Shown here: positions 40,272 through 48,801 of the stretch, piece by piece
Numbering within the stretch: the stretch's first letter is position 1
How the letters are laid out: each line of letters starts with the position of its first letter
Assembly: GCF_000214415.1 (NCBI RefSeq)
Contig: NC_015562.1
Span: forward strand, 372,001-436,000
DNA from: Methanotorris igneus Kol 5
Lineage (GTDB): Archaea; AGJL01; Methanococci; Methanococcales; Methanococcaceae
DNA length: 64,000 nucleotides
Direction of reading: 5' to 3'
Translations under genes and position numbers: made by a program
The notes under the pieces: model-generated
Seen by the model: the letters and a program-made list of their open reading frames with translations, nothing else
Databases searched by the model: none
Told to the model about the DNA's origin: nothing

Positions 40272-41519
40272 ATGTATAACGTGAAGGATATAAATTTGGC
40301 TCCAGAAGGGGAGAAAAAAATTGAATGGGCAAAACAACACATGCCTGTTTTAGGATTAATTAGAAAAGAATTTAAAAAAGAAAAACCATTTAAAGGGATA
40401 ACTATTGGAATGGCTCTGCATTTGGAAGCAAAAACTGCTGTTTTAGCGGAAACATTAATGGAAGGCGGAGCAAAGATTGCCATTACAGGATGCAACCCAT
40501 TATCAACTCAAGATGATGTCGCTGCTGCATGTGCTAAGAAGGGAATGCATGTTTATGCATGGAGAGGGGAAACAACAGAGGAGTATTATGAAAATTTGAA
40601 TAAAGTTCTTGACCATAATCCAGATATCATTATAGATGATGGATGTGATTTGATATTCTTATTGCACACACAAAGAACTGAACTCTTAGATAACATAATG
40701 GGTGGTTGTGAAGAAACAACAACAGGAATTATAAGACTTAAAGCAATGGAGAGAGAGGGGGCTTTAAAATTTCCAGTAATGGACGTTAATGATGCATATA
40801 CAAAGTATCTATTTGATAACAGATATGGGACTGGGCAGAGTGCAATTGATGGAATCATTAGAACAACAAACTTACTAATTGCAGGGAAGACAGTTGTTGT
40901 TGCTGGTTATGGGTGGTGTGGAAAAGGAGTGGCAATGAGAGCAAAAGGAATGGGAGCAAATGTTGTAGTTACTGAAGTAAACCCAATTAGGGCATTAGAA
41001 GCAAAGATGGATGGATTTAGAGTTATGAAGATGGAAGATGCTGCTAAAATAGGAGATATATTCATAACAACAACTGGATGTAAGGATGTTATTAGAAAGG
41101 AGCACATGTTGCTTATGAAGGATGGAGCAATATTGTGCAATGCAGGACACTTCGATAATGAAATAAATAAGAGGGATTTGAGAGAATTGGCTACTTCAGT
41201 TAGAGTTGTTAGGAATAACATTGAAGAATATAAATTAGGAGACAAAAAACTCTACCTACTTGGAGAAGGAAGATTGGTTAATTTGGCATGTGCTGATGGA
41301 CATCCTTGTGAAGTTATGGATATGAGTTTTGCAAATCAGGCGTTGGGGGCTAAGTATATATTGGAGAACCATGATAAATTAGAAAATAAGGTCTATCGCA
41401 TCCCATACGAGCAAGATTTAAGAATAGCATCATTAAAATTAAAATCCATGGGTGTAGAAATAGATGAATTAACAGAAGAGCAGAAAAAATACTTAGAAGA
41501 TTGGAGAGAAGGAACGTAA
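40272..41519 (+). CDS. ahcY: S-inosyl-L-homocysteine hydrolase (AhcY family)
   Basis: In methanococci this AhcY homolog hydrolyses S-inosylhomocysteine, formed after deamination of S-adenosylhomocysteine. The 415-residue protein has [13 protein letters not shown], the substrate-site region [17 protein letters not shown](Y/H)[11 protein letters not shown], the NAD motif [14 protein letters not shown] and [12 protein letters not shown] 40272 follows TTGGTGA and gives the family N-terminus [20 protein letters not shown]; the open frame back to 40122 crosses a D element and is not real coding. Confidence 0.93.
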   Translation: MYNVKDINLAPEGEKKIEWAKQHMPVLGLIRKEFKKEKPFKGITIGMALHLEAKTAVLAETLMEGGAKIAITGCNPLSTQDDVAAACAKKGMHVYAWRGETTEEYYENLNKVLDHNPDIIIDDGCDLIFLLHTQRTELLDNIMGGCEETTTGIIRLKAMEREGALKFPVMDVNDAYTKYLFDNRYGTGQSAIDGIIRTTNLLIAGKTVVVAGYGWCGKGVAMRAKGMGANVVVTEVNPIRALEAKMDGFRVMKMEDAAKIGDIFITTTGCKDVIRKEHMLLMKDGAILCNAGHFDNEINKRDLRELATSVRVVRNNIEEYKLGDKKLYLLGEGRLVNLACADGHPCEVMDMSFANQALGAKYILENHDKLENKVYRIPYEQDLRIASLKLKSMGVEIDELTEEQKKYLEDWREGT

Positions 41520-41637
41520 AAATGCAAACTCTTTTTTCTATTTTAATACTTTTTTTCCATATTTTAAAATTTATGTGAATCAATAATCTATTTTATAATA
41601 TTTTATTGTGTATTGTATCTATTTCAGGGTGGTGATT

Positions 41638-42048
41638 ATGGAATTTGTAATCCACGCGAAGGGCCATGAAAACGTAAGGGCTTTGCATAAAACAACATTG
41701 GAAATAACAAAAGAAACTTATTTAACTCCAAGGGGGGATTGTATTATTGGGGTTTCAGCGGACAAATCCATGCAAGATTTTCCAGAGGAATTTAAAGAAA
41801 AAATAAGGAAGAGTAAAAGGATTATCGTTGAAATTGAGGTTGAAGGCATTAAAGATGTTGTTATTGGGAGGGGGGACGAGAGATTAATCCTAAGCCATCC
41901 AACTGATATTGTTATTAGGAAGAGTGATTTTATCTGCCCACGAACTTTGATGATTAAAGCAAATAAGGGAGCAAAAGATATTAATAGGGAGATAGTAGAG
42001 AAATTAAAAAATGGGGCAAATTTAACTTTTAGAATAATTGTTGAGTAG
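41638..42048 (+). CDS. DUF371 protein
   Basis: A 136-residue archaeal protein of unknown function. Characteristic DUF371 features are the N-terminal HAKGHENVRALHKTTLEI, TPRGDCIIGVSADKS, IKDVVIGRGDERL and the LSHPTDIVIRKSDFICPRTL stretch. ATG 41638 follows GGTGGTGATT. The C element starts six bases after its stop. Confidence 0.85.
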   Translation: MEFVIHAKGHENVRALHKTTLEITKETYLTPRGDCIIGVSADKSMQDFPEEFKEKIRKSKRIIVEIEVEGIKDVVIGRGDERLILSHPTDIVIRKSDFICPRTLMIKANKGAKDINREIVEKLKNGANLTFRIIVE

Positions 42049-42053
42049 TTTGT

Positions 42054-42179
42054 TATAGTCATTCTACAATTAGATGGCAGTTAACATAACTCTATGTTTA
42101 AATTAGAGTTTTTGTTAAATTTACTTAAAATTTAAAATTTGATATTGTGATTAGTGCTGTAATTCGTAGAACGACTATA
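42054..42179. repeat. C-family TIR element
   Basis: TATAGTCATTCTAC (42054-42067) and CGTAGAACGACTATA (42165-42179) bound 126 bases. The interior carries the C-core motifs (ACATAACTCTA, GTTTTTGTTAAATTTACTTAAAA). It has no palindromic cluster, unlike the copy at 43820. Confidence 0.85.
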
Positions 42180-42275
42180 AATACAAAAAATGTAAATCTT
42201 GAGCTTTACTCCAAATTTAAAACTGTTATTATAAAAGCGAGTATAGATTTGATTTTTAAAATTTTGTGAATATTA

Positions 42276-42444
42276 CAAGATGGGGTCTGTCCAATATGGG
42301 TATTGGTGAGTAAATACCCATATTGGACTTGGGCGTCATCAGCCACACAAGAGTGTCTCTGCCCCTGTCGTGGACATAAAAACCTAACGGTTTTTAAGTT
42401 CTCGTCGCTTCGCTCCGAGATGACCCCAAGCTCCACCCATCTAC
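42276..42444 (-). ncRNA. Candidate structured RNA gene
   Basis: On the minus strand a consensus TATA (42466-42473) lies at the right distance for transcription to start near 42444. The following 165 bases are far richer in G+C than the surroundings. They fold into a closing stem (AGATGGG 42442-42436 with 42284-42278) around four hairpins: 42420/42400, 42395/42378 (AAAAACC/GGTTTTT), 42364/42331 with inner GTGT/ACAC, and a perfect 16-pair hairpin 42328-42313/42304-42289. A CTGATGA (C-box/kink-turn-like) lies at 42342-42336. The 5' part plus promoter is duplicated at 63758-63902. Function unknown. Confidence 0.6.
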
Positions 42445-42542
42445 GTTTTTATCTTTATAAAGTCCTATATAAATATATCGAAAACTCATAAACACACATA
42501 TCCTCACAAATACTCACAAAAAACTAAACAGTTTTGAACGGC
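42398..42542 (-). repeat. 145-bp duplicated segment, copy 1
   Basis: Matches 63758-63902 on the other strand over the full 145 bases with six substitutions by eye. It covers a conserved upstream region, the TATA box and the first ~45 bases of the candidate RNA. Confidence 0.9.
42466..42480 (-). promoter_or_regulatory. Promoter of the candidate RNA, copy 1
   Basis: Minus strand reads CGATATATTTATATA. The TATA is 21-24 bases upstream of the predicted 5' end at the closing stem. It is unchanged in copy 2. Confidence 0.6.
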
Positions 42543-42559
42543 TATAAAGTGTGGTGGTT

Positions 42560-43750
42560 ATGGAACTTCCAAAGGGTTGTCAATACTGCATTAGAGGAGA
42601 GAAGTTAGTTTTATTTGTTACTGGTTTGTGTAATCAAAACTGCTACTACTGCCCACTATCTGAAAAAAGAAAGGGTAAAGACGTGATTTATGCCAATGAA
42701 AGACAAATAACATCTATTGAAGAGGCTATAGAGGAGGCATACCTTTGTAGTAGTAAGGGTGTGGGGATAACTGGAGGAAACCCACTCCTAAGGATAAATA
42801 GGACGTGTGAATACTTGAAAGCATTAAAGAACGAGTTTGGGGAAAAATTCCATGCCCATCTCTATACAACTCCCGACTTAATAGATAGAGAGAAATTAGA
42901 AAAATTGCAAGATGCTGGATTAGATGAAATTAGGCTACATCCAACAAAAATATTCAACGAAATCGGAGCGAAGCAGAAAGCTGCATCCACTGCAACCGAA
43001 GGTTGCAGGGAAGTTGAATATGAATATTCAACTAAATCCGAAGGATTTTGTTCAAATGCTGATGAGAAATATTACAACCTCCTATTGGATAAGTTAAAAC
43101 TCTGCATGGAATATATAGAAGATGTTGGAGTTGAAATCCCATCTATTCCAAACATGGAAAAGGAAATCTTAAATCTTGCATATAAGTTGGATGAAATAGG
43201 AGTTAAGTTTTTAAACATTAATGAGTTGGAGTTTTCGGAAACCACTTATGAAACCTTAATCGCAAAAGGGTTTGAGGTTAAGGATGATATATCTTCAGCT
43301 ATTAAGGGTAGTGAAGAAACTGCCCTATATGTGTCTGAAAACTTTAAAGGAAACATGATAATTAATTACTGTCCATCTTCATTAAAGGACAACATCCAGT
43401 TGAGGAATAGACTCATAAACAGGGCAAAAAACGTGGCAAAAGATTATGAGGTTATAACAGATGAGGGTTTGTTGCTTAGGGGAATTATGATATTTGATAA
43501 TGAAGAAGATTTGGAAGAGATAGCAGAGATTTTAAGAGATAATGAAGTTGAATTTGAAATTGTTGAAAATAAAATCTATCTAAATCCGTTTGTATTGGAG
43601 GATTTAATAGAGGAGATGAAAAGGGCAAGATATGAAATTAAATTCAGTGCATATATCTCCGAGGTGTATCCAACAGCTGATGCATTGGAAGTTGAGAGAA
43701 TACCATTAGTTACTAAAAAGTTGAGGTTTAGAAGGAGAAGAAAATTATAG
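42560..43750 (+). CDS. Radical SAM protein with in-frame palindromic insert
   Basis: A 396-residue protein with the radical SAM motif CNQNCYYC (Cys24, 28, 31), an additional N-terminal CQYC pair (7, 10), and GITGGNP for SAM binding. The C-terminal half is specific to this methanogen family and ends in an Arg/Lys-rich tail. Residues about 135-164 are encoded by a stack of palindromes shared with intergenic elements and look like an insertion between LHPTKIFNE and NADEKYYNLLLDK. ATG follows GTGGTGGTT. The stop codon TAG is part of the terminus of the D element. Substrate unknown. Confidence 0.85.
   Translation: MELPKGCQYCIRGEKLVLFVTGLCNQNCYYCPLSEKRKGKDVIYANERQITSIEEAIEEAYLCSSKGVGITGGNPLLRINRTCEYLKALKNEFGEKFHAHLYTTPDLIDREKLEKLQDAGLDEIRLHPTKIFNEIGAKQKAASTATEGCREVEYEYSTKSEGFCSNADEKYYNLLLDKLKLCMEYIEDVGVEIPSIPNMEKEILNLAYKLDEIGVKFLNINELEFSETTYETLIAKGFEVKDDISSAIKGSEETALYVSENFKGNMIINYCPSSLKDNIQLRNRLINRAKNVAKDYEVITDEGLLLRGIMIFDNEEDLEEIAEILRDNEVEFEIVENKIYLNPFVLEDLIEEMKRARYEIKFSAYISEVYPTADALEVERIPLVTKKLRFRRRRKL
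42962..43051 (+). repeat. Palindromic composite inside the radical SAM gene
   Basis: About 90 bases (30 codons) containing three hairpins: CTGCAACC/GGTTGCAG (42990-43008), GTTGAATA/TATTCAAC (43013-43032) and AAATCC/GGATTT (43034-43048), preceded by a GCGAAGCAG...CTGC unit. 42986-43034 matches the complement of 8917-8970 in the B element, differing mainly in the hairpin loops. The frame is kept without stops. Confidence 0.8.
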
Positions 43751-44123
43751 TCAGTGACAAAACTTTCTGAATTGAATAAGGAAGATTAGACTACCTTCCT
43801 AATGGAAGGCAGTCGTTTTTATAGCCGTTCTACAATTAAATAAAATCACTCCGTGATTTTATAGCATTTCGAGTGAAACGAGAAAATTTAAAACCTCTGG
43901 TTTTAAATCTTCGCTTCGCTCCGATTAAACGAAAATCTTCGGTTTTCGTAGCTCTTCGCTCTTTCGGAGCTCCGATTTAATAACATCTAACATAACTCTA
44001 ATTTAAATTGGAGTTTTGTTAAATTTGCTTAAAAATTGAAATTTTAAGATTATGGACAGTACACTATATTCCGTAGAACGGCTATACCTTGTATCATTTT
44101 AATACCTTTTGTCACTGACTGTA
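43746..44123. repeat. D-family TIR element containing a nested C element
   Basis: TATAGTCAGTGACAAAA (43746-43762) and TTTTGTCACTGACTGTA (44107-44123) bound 378 bases. Inside lies a full C element (43820-44086). The short D copy at 40076-40129 shows the element without it. The left end provides the radical SAM stop codon. Confidence 0.85.
43820..44086. repeat. C-family TIR element with palindromic cluster, nested in D
   Basis: TATAGCCGTTCTAC (43820-43833) and CGTAGAACGGCTATA (44072-44086) bound 267 bases. Compared with the 126-base copy at 42054-42179, it carries about 140 extra bases near the left end (43838-43980) made of at least five hairpins: AAAATCAC/GTGATTTT, TTTCG/CGAAA-type, TTAAAACC/GGTTTTAA, CGAAAA/TTTTCG and AGCTC/GAGCT. 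Confidence 0.85.
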
Positions 44124-44297
44124 TCCTTCCTTAAAATTTGAAATAACCTGCACAACCCTTAAAATTTATTGCAGCTATATCCATCGAACTGAAGGTTCGA
44201 GCAACGAAAACTCCATAGGAGTTTTCACCTAAAATCCTAACGCACACGGCTGTAATTTCGTTGAGGTTTTTAGCCACTTATAACGCAAACAACTATA
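44124..44297. repeat. Fragments of B and A elements
   Basis: AT-rich B-type interior (CCTTAAAATTTGAAATAA, ACCCTTAAAATTTAT), two hairpins (CGAAC/GTTCG at about 44190, GAAAACTCC/GGAGTTTTC at about 44207), a B-type end CGCACACGGCTGTA (about 44251-44264) and an A-type end CGCAAACAACTATA (44284-44297). The left termini are missing, so these are truncated copies. Confidence 0.6.
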
Positions 44298-44304
44298 CAA
44301 AAAA

Positions 44305-44314
44305 CCTTTATATA
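44305..44314 (+). promoter_or_regulatory. TATA box of the SIS/galU operon
   Basis: CCTTTATATA just after the A-element end; transcription would start near 44338, about 70 bases before the ATG at 44407. Confidence 0.55.
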
Positions 44315-44406
44315 CCCCTAATTTAAAAATAAGCCTACAATAAATTAAATTATATATTTTTATTTTAATTTTCAGAATTTTAAATTTTTGAAGGGGGGTG
44401 GGTATA

Positions 44407-45186
44407 ATGGAGCCACTTTCATATTATGTTGAGAGAGCTGTAGAAGTATTAAAGAATATCGAAGAGCCAGATAAAGAAACAATAGAGAACTTGAAAAACC
44501 GTGCATTTATTGGTAATGGAAATGCATTCCAAGTGGCTAAATATTATGCAAATAAATTGAATGGTTATGCAATAGAACCAACATACTATAAATCATTAAA
44601 AAAGGATGAGAGGGTTTGCGTAATCTCTGCATCTGGGAGTAAAGATTCTATAGAAATTTGTAAATACTTTGATGATGTCGTGTTGATAACATGCAATAAA
44701 GATGCTCCAGCAAAAGAGTACGCAAAAGAAACTATTGTCCTTCCATCAGTAAAAGAACCTCCATTTTATAATGTATCAACATATTCAGCAATGATTTATT
44801 GGATTGATAGACAAGATTACAAATTTAGAGAAGATGGATTTTTAAAATATTTACTTAGAAAACCAAGTATAATATTTATAGGAGATGAACTAACATATCC
44901 TATAGCATGTATGTGTGCATTAAAGGTTAGAGAGATATTTGGTAAACTTTCTGCGGGTTTAAGTGATATGGAAGCATATCACGGATGGTTTTTACATGAT
45001 AACGATGATGAAGCAGTAATTTGCTTAAATACCAATTTTGATTTGGTTAATAATTACAAGATTGTCGGCACACCTTTAGAATTGTTATTGACCATATATT
45101 ATAACATAGGATTTTTACAAGAGGAGCTTGAAATAAACGATTACAAATACGACATGGTATTGAAAAAGAAGGGTTGGAAAATCTAA
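44407..45186 (+). CDS. SIS-domain sugar-phosphate binding protein
   Basis: A 259-residue protein with the fold of phosphosugar isomerase (SIS) domains: FIGNGNAFQVAKYYANKLNG, CVISASGSKDSIEICKYFDDVVLITCNKDAPAKEYA (phosphate-binding Ser-Gly-Ser region) and a second half with FIGDELTYPIACMCALKVREIFG. It resembles PgiB-like archaeal SIS proteins, but the substrate cannot be read from sequence. It precedes galU by 12 bases, which favours a role in sugar nucleotide supply. ATG 44407 follows a GGGGGGTGGG stretch. Confidence 0.72.
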   Translation: MEPLSYYVERAVEVLKNIEEPDKETIENLKNRAFIGNGNAFQVAKYYANKLNGYAIEPTYYKSLKKDERVCVISASGSKDSIEICKYFDDVVLITCNKDAPAKEYAKETIVLPSVKEPPFYNVSTYSAMIYWIDRQDYKFREDGFLKYLLRKPSIIFIGDELTYPIACMCALKVREIFGKLSAGLSDMEAYHGWFLHDNDDEAVICLNTNFDLVNNYKIVGTPLELLLTIYYNIGFLQEELEINDYKYDMVLKKKGWKI

Positions 45187-45198
45187 TGGGGGATAGTA

Positions 45199-46050
45199 AT
45201 GATAAAAAAAGCGATAGTTCCTGTAGCTGGTTTTGGAACGAGGTTATTACCAATAACAAAGGCTCAGCCAAAAGAAATGCTTCCTGTTGTTGGGAAGCCA
45301 ATAATTCAGTATGTTGTTGAGCATTTAATTGATGCAGGGATTAAAAATATACTAATGGTAACTGGTAAAGGAAAGCAGGCGATTGTAAATCACTTTGATA
45401 AAAATTTCGAACTTGAGGAAAGATTAAGAAGAGATGGGAAAATAAGTTTGTTAAATACTGTTAGGGAGATAGATAATTTAGCAAATATATTCTATGTGAG
45501 ACAGAAAGAGCAGAAAGGGTTAGGAGATGCCATCTTATGCGGAGAGGGGTTTGTTGGAGACGAATACTTCATAGCAATGGTCGGAGATACTATATACTCT
45601 GAAAATGTAGTTAAAGACTTAATTAAAGTTCATGAAAAATATGGATGTTCAGTTATTGCATTGGAGAGAGTCCCAATGGAAGAGGTCTATAAATATGGAG
45701 TTATAAAAGGAGAAGAGATTGAAGATGGCATATACAAGATAACAGACATGGTAGAAAAGCCTCCAGTAGATAAGGCACCATCAAACTTAATAATTACTGG
45801 GGCTTATTTATTATCTCCAAAGATATTTGAGTGTCTAAAAAGAACTCCTCCAGGAAGAGGAGGGGAAATACAGATAACTGATGCTATGAAATTACTGCTG
45901 AAAGAGGAAGAAATATTAGGCGTTGAAATTAAATGCAGGAGATATGATATTGGAGATTTGTTGGGATGGTTAAAGGCAAATGTAGAGTTGGGTATTGAAA
46001 ATGTAGATGGGTTTAAAGAATATCTAAAAGATTTCACAGGAAAGTTGTAG
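45199..46050 (+). CDS. galU: UTP--glucose-1-phosphate uridylyltransferase
   Basis: Makes UDP-glucose for glycan synthesis. The 283-residue protein has the nucleotidyltransferase signature VPVAGFGTRLLPITKAQPKEMLPVVGKPIIQY, QKEQKGLGDAILC, AMVGDTIYSE (metal Asp), VEKPP and GEIQITDA. It is co-transcribed with the SIS-domain gene. Confidence 0.92.
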   Translation: MIKKAIVPVAGFGTRLLPITKAQPKEMLPVVGKPIIQYVVEHLIDAGIKNILMVTGKGKQAIVNHFDKNFELEERLRRDGKISLLNTVREIDNLANIFYVRQKEQKGLGDAILCGEGFVGDEYFIAMVGDTIYSENVVKDLIKVHEKYGCSVIALERVPMEEVYKYGVIKGEEIEDGIYKITDMVEKPPVDKAPSNLIITGAYLLSPKIFECLKRTPPGRGGEIQITDAMKLLLKEEEILGVEIKCRRYDIGDLLGWLKANVELGIENVDGFKEYLKDFTGKL

Positions 46051-46084
46051 TCCATTAGAACTTTTTCATTTATTCAATCACAAT

Positions 46085-46170
46085 AAATTTTTTAAAGAAC
46101 AATAAATCATGGAAATTCCAAATAAGGTCTATTTATGCTTTTAATTTTATTGAAGTTTTTAATCATATTA
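46085..46170. repeat. A-family remnant after galU
   Basis: TTTTTTAAAGAACAATAAATCA, AAATTCCAAATAAGG and TTTTATTGAAGTTTTTAATCAT match the interior of the A element at 30801-30950. Terminal repeats are absent. Confidence 0.55.
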
Positions 46171-46187
46171 GGGCAAAATAAGGTGGG

Positions 46188-46610
46188 ATTATTAGTATAG
46201 GAGTCATTATTGGGTTATTAACAGCACTATTTTTTGGTATTGGAACATTTTTGGCAAAAATAGTATGTGAAAAAGATCCCATATTTCAGTGGATAGTGGT
46301 TAATATCGTGGGTATAATATTATGTATTGCCATCCTTGCAAAATATCATCAGAAACTGCAGGTTTTTGAGTGGAAGATATTACTATATGCAGTATCTTCA
46401 GCGATAATGATTGTATTAGGTTCTCTCCTTTTATACTATGGATTGTATAAAGGTAAGGCGAGCATAGTAGTTCCACTATCATCAATAGGCCCAGCTATAA
46501 CGGTAATTTTGGCAGTAATATTTTTAAAAGAGCAACTGACAACCAATCAAATAATGGGTATATTTTTAATACTTCTTGGAATAATCCTAATCTCAATAAA
46601 CCAAGGATAA
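46188..46610 (+). CDS. EamA/DMT-type half-transporter, unusual start
   Basis: A single EamA-like unit with four to five membrane segments (GVIIGLLTALFFGIGTFLAK, IVVNIVGIILCIAIL, YAVSSAIMIVLGSLLLYYGL, VVPLSSIGPAITVILAVIFLKEQ, GIFLILLGIILIS). Such half-size proteins act as dimers; the substrate is unknown. The first canonical in-frame start (TTG 46251) would cut off the first membrane segment. Upstream, the frame is open only to GGTGGG, a good ribosome binding site, followed by ATT ATT AGT ATA, so either a non-canonical ATT/ATA start is used or a base has been lost. Confidence 0.65.
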   Translation: MISIGVIIGLLTALFFGIGTFLAKIVCEKDPIFQWIVVNIVGIILCIAILAKYHQKLQVFEWKILLYAVSSAIMIVLGSLLLYYGLYKGKASIVVPLSSIGPAITVILAVIFLKEQLTTNQIMGIFLILLGIILISINQG

Positions 46611-46693
46611 AATCCTTAAAAATAAGGAATATTCCTTATAATTAATTAAATTTTAATTATAATATTTTTAATAGTTAAATAATTAATTAATGA

Positions 46694-46945
46694 TTAAAGT
46701 TGTTGCATTAAAGCATATTTCTTTGCCCCCTGAGCCCCAATTTGCAATTTTAGAGCTTTTATTAACTCGTTCACATCCTCAATAGTTTCCGCATTTTCCA
46801 AGGCTTCCTTGAACATGTCCCTTTTTGAAGGTTCAACAAGTTCTATTAAGTATTCAACAGTGCTTACAAGTTCAATATATTTACTATCTCTTTTAAGTTG
46901 TGCTTGAACTTCATCAAGAACTTGCTTTATTTTTTCTGATACCAT
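46694..46945 (-). CDS. Small helical protein of unknown function
   Basis: An 83-residue, fully helical-looking, charged protein (MVSEKIKQVLDEVQAQLKRD... ending GAQGAKKYALMQQL) with heptad-like spacing of hydrophobics; probably an oligomeric coiled protein. ATG follows GGAGGTGAGGT, a strong ribosome binding site. No known motif. Solo gene. Confidence 0.65.
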   Translation of the reverse strand: MVSEKIKQVLDEVQAQLKRDSKYIELVSTVEYLIELVEPSKRDMFKEALENAETIEDVNELIKALKLQIGAQGAKKYALMQQL

Positions 46946-47123
46946 TACCTCACCTCCACAGACAAAATTATAAATAGTTCCAACAAAGAAATCACAATTA
47001 GTTTTTGTATTTAGTATTTTTTTATTTTTTCCAATTAGAATAAATCCATTTGAGATTTATTCTTGATAGCGGCTATTTATAAAGGATAAGTATAGTAATT
47101 TTTGATATAAATACTATTCGGAA

Positions 47124-47247
47124 TATAGTCATTTGCAGAATTCATGCCAGCCATTCGGCCATAATAAATTACAGCCAAATTCTCAAATAAAGCATAGGCC
47201 ATAATTTTAATTATGTTTTAAACCATTTATAACGCAAATAACCCTAT
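47124..47247. repeat. A-family TIR element
   Basis: TATAGTCATTTGCAGAATTC (47124-47143) and AACGCAAATAACCCTATA (47230-47247) bound 124 bases; the right end is worn. Its terminal CTATAAAAA lies 32 bases before the YchF-like ATG and could be its TATA box. The rest of the gap 46946-47278 is AT-rich with nothing else visible. Confidence 0.65.
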
Positions 47248-47278
47248 AAAAATTACAAAAAATTGATTGGTGGTACTC

Positions 47279-48457
47279 ATGGCAATCTTAGGACTCGTGG
47301 GGAAACCTAACGTAGGAAAATCAACTATGTTTAATGCAATGACAGAGAAAGTTGTTGATATAGCAAATTATCCTTTCACAACTATCGATCCAAATATAGG
47401 AACATCCTATGTAATAACAGACTGCCCATGTAAAGAATTGGGAGTAAAATGCAACCCACAAAATTCCAAATGCATTGATGGAAAAAGATATATTCCAGTA
47501 GAGATTATTGACGTTGCTGGGCTTGTTCCAGGAGCGCACGAAGGAAAAGGTATGGGAAATAAGTTTTTGGATGATTTGAGGCAGGCAGATGCATTTATAC
47601 TTGTTGTAGATGCAAGCGGAAAAACTGACTTAGAGGGAAATCCAACAGAAAACCACGACCCAGTTGAGGATGTTAAATTTTTGCTTAATGAGATAGATAT
47701 GTGGATTTATGGGATATTAACCAAAAATTGGGAGAAATTGGCGAGAAGAGCCCAGCAAGAAAAAAATATCGTCAAAGTTCTTGCAAACCAGTTGAGCGGT
47801 TTAAATATTACTGAGGATGATGTAAAAGTGGCGATAAGGGACTTAGATGAAAGCCCAATAAAATGGACGGATGAGGATTTATTAAGTTTGGCAAAAAAAT
47901 TGAGAAAAATATCAAAACCAATGATAATAGCAGCAAACAAGGCAGATCATCCTGATGCAAAGGAAAATATTGAAAGGTTAAAGAAAGAATTTAAAGATTA
48001 CATAGTTATTCCAACATCCGCTGAGATAGAACTTGCTTTAAGGAAAGCAGAAAAGGCAGGTTTGATAAAATATGATGGGAAAGATTTTGAAATAGTAGAT
48101 GAGAACAAATTAAATGAACAGCAGAAAAATGCCTTTACCTATATAAAAGAATTCTTAAAAACCTATGGTGGAACAGGAGTTCAAGAATGCATAAATAGGG
48201 CTTATTTTGATTTGCTCGATATGATTGTTGTTTATCCAGTTGAAGATGAGAATAAGTTTTGCGATAAGAAGGGGAATATTTTGCCAGATGCGTTTTTGGT
48301 TAAAAAAGGAACTACTGCAAAAGAATTGGCATATAAAATACACACTGAGATTGGGGAGAAGTTTATTTATGCTGTTGATGCAAGGAAAAAGATGAGAATT
48401 GGGGCAGATTATGAGTTAAAGCATGGTGATATAATTAAGATTGTTTCTGCTGCATGA
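47279..48457 (+). CDS. YchF/Obg-family GTP-binding protein with TGS domain
   Basis: A 392-residue translation-associated GTPase. G1 GKPNVGKSTMFNA at the start, G2 region YPFTTIDPNIG, G3 DVAGLVPGAHEGKGMGN, G4 NKADH, and a C-terminal TGS domain (from about 315: YPVEDENKFCDKKGNILPDAFLVKKGTTAKELA). ATG 47279 follows TTGGTGGT. The archaeal form has a Cys-rich insert after G2 (CPCKELGVKCNPQNSKC), likely metal binding. Confidence 0.9.
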   Translation: MAILGLVGKPNVGKSTMFNAMTEKVVDIANYPFTTIDPNIGTSYVITDCPCKELGVKCNPQNSKCIDGKRYIPVEIIDVAGLVPGAHEGKGMGNKFLDDLRQADAFILVVDASGKTDLEGNPTENHDPVEDVKFLLNEIDMWIYGILTKNWEKLARRAQQEKNIVKVLANQLSGLNITEDDVKVAIRDLDESPIKWTDEDLLSLAKKLRKISKPMIIAANKADHPDAKENIERLKKEFKDYIVIPTSAEIELALRKAEKAGLIKYDGKDFEIVDENKLNEQQKNAFTYIKEFLKTYGGTGVQECINRAYFDLLDMIVVYPVEDENKFCDKKGNILPDAFLVKKGTTAKELAYKIHTEIGEKFIYAVDARKKMRIGADYELKHGDIIKIVSAA

Positions 48458-48602
48458 TCATGTATATTTTTATAGTTTAATATTGTTTAAATCGAGTATT
48501 AAATAAATTGAAATGGATTATGGTTTTATTGTGTCTCAATAGCAAAGTCATGCACTGTATAACTCCGTTAAGTATATAATATTTAGTAAACATAATAATT
48601 AT

Positions 48603-48637
48603 GTGCAAAATTTTTGCACGTTTAAGCACATATAAAT
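48603..48637 (+). promoter_or_regulatory. Palindrome next to a TATA box upstream of sufC
   Basis: GTGCAAAA-T-TTTTGCAC (48603-48619) lies ten bases before CATATAAAT (48629-48637). A second TATA-like ATTATATATG lies near 48726, closer to the gene. The palindrome is a plausible operator for an iron or cluster-responsive repressor, which is inference only. The rest of 48458-48801 shows nothing. Confidence 0.4.
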
Positions 48638-48801
48638 TTTTGGGGTGTACTTCCCAAATTCAAACAATAAATAATATAAGCTCGATGGATTGACAGTAAA
48701 TTTATTGATGATTGATGTTTGTTTAATTATATATGCAGCACTTACCTAACTTCAAATTTAAACTAATTTGCCAATAAATTTAAGTAAATTTAGGTGAAAA
48801 G

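Noticed and set aside
42303-42491. 62-codon open frame on the plus strand, mirrored by a 76-codon frame on the minus strand
   Set aside because: Both cross the 16-bp perfect hairpin, the hairpin-rich RNA region and its promoter. No ribosome binding site and no protein-like pattern; the RNA explanation fits better.
44185-44205. GGTTCGA-like tRNA T-loop sequence
   Set aside because: It is one arm of a hairpin (CGAAC...GTTCG) with no acceptor, D or anticodon stems around it. No tRNA was found in the window.
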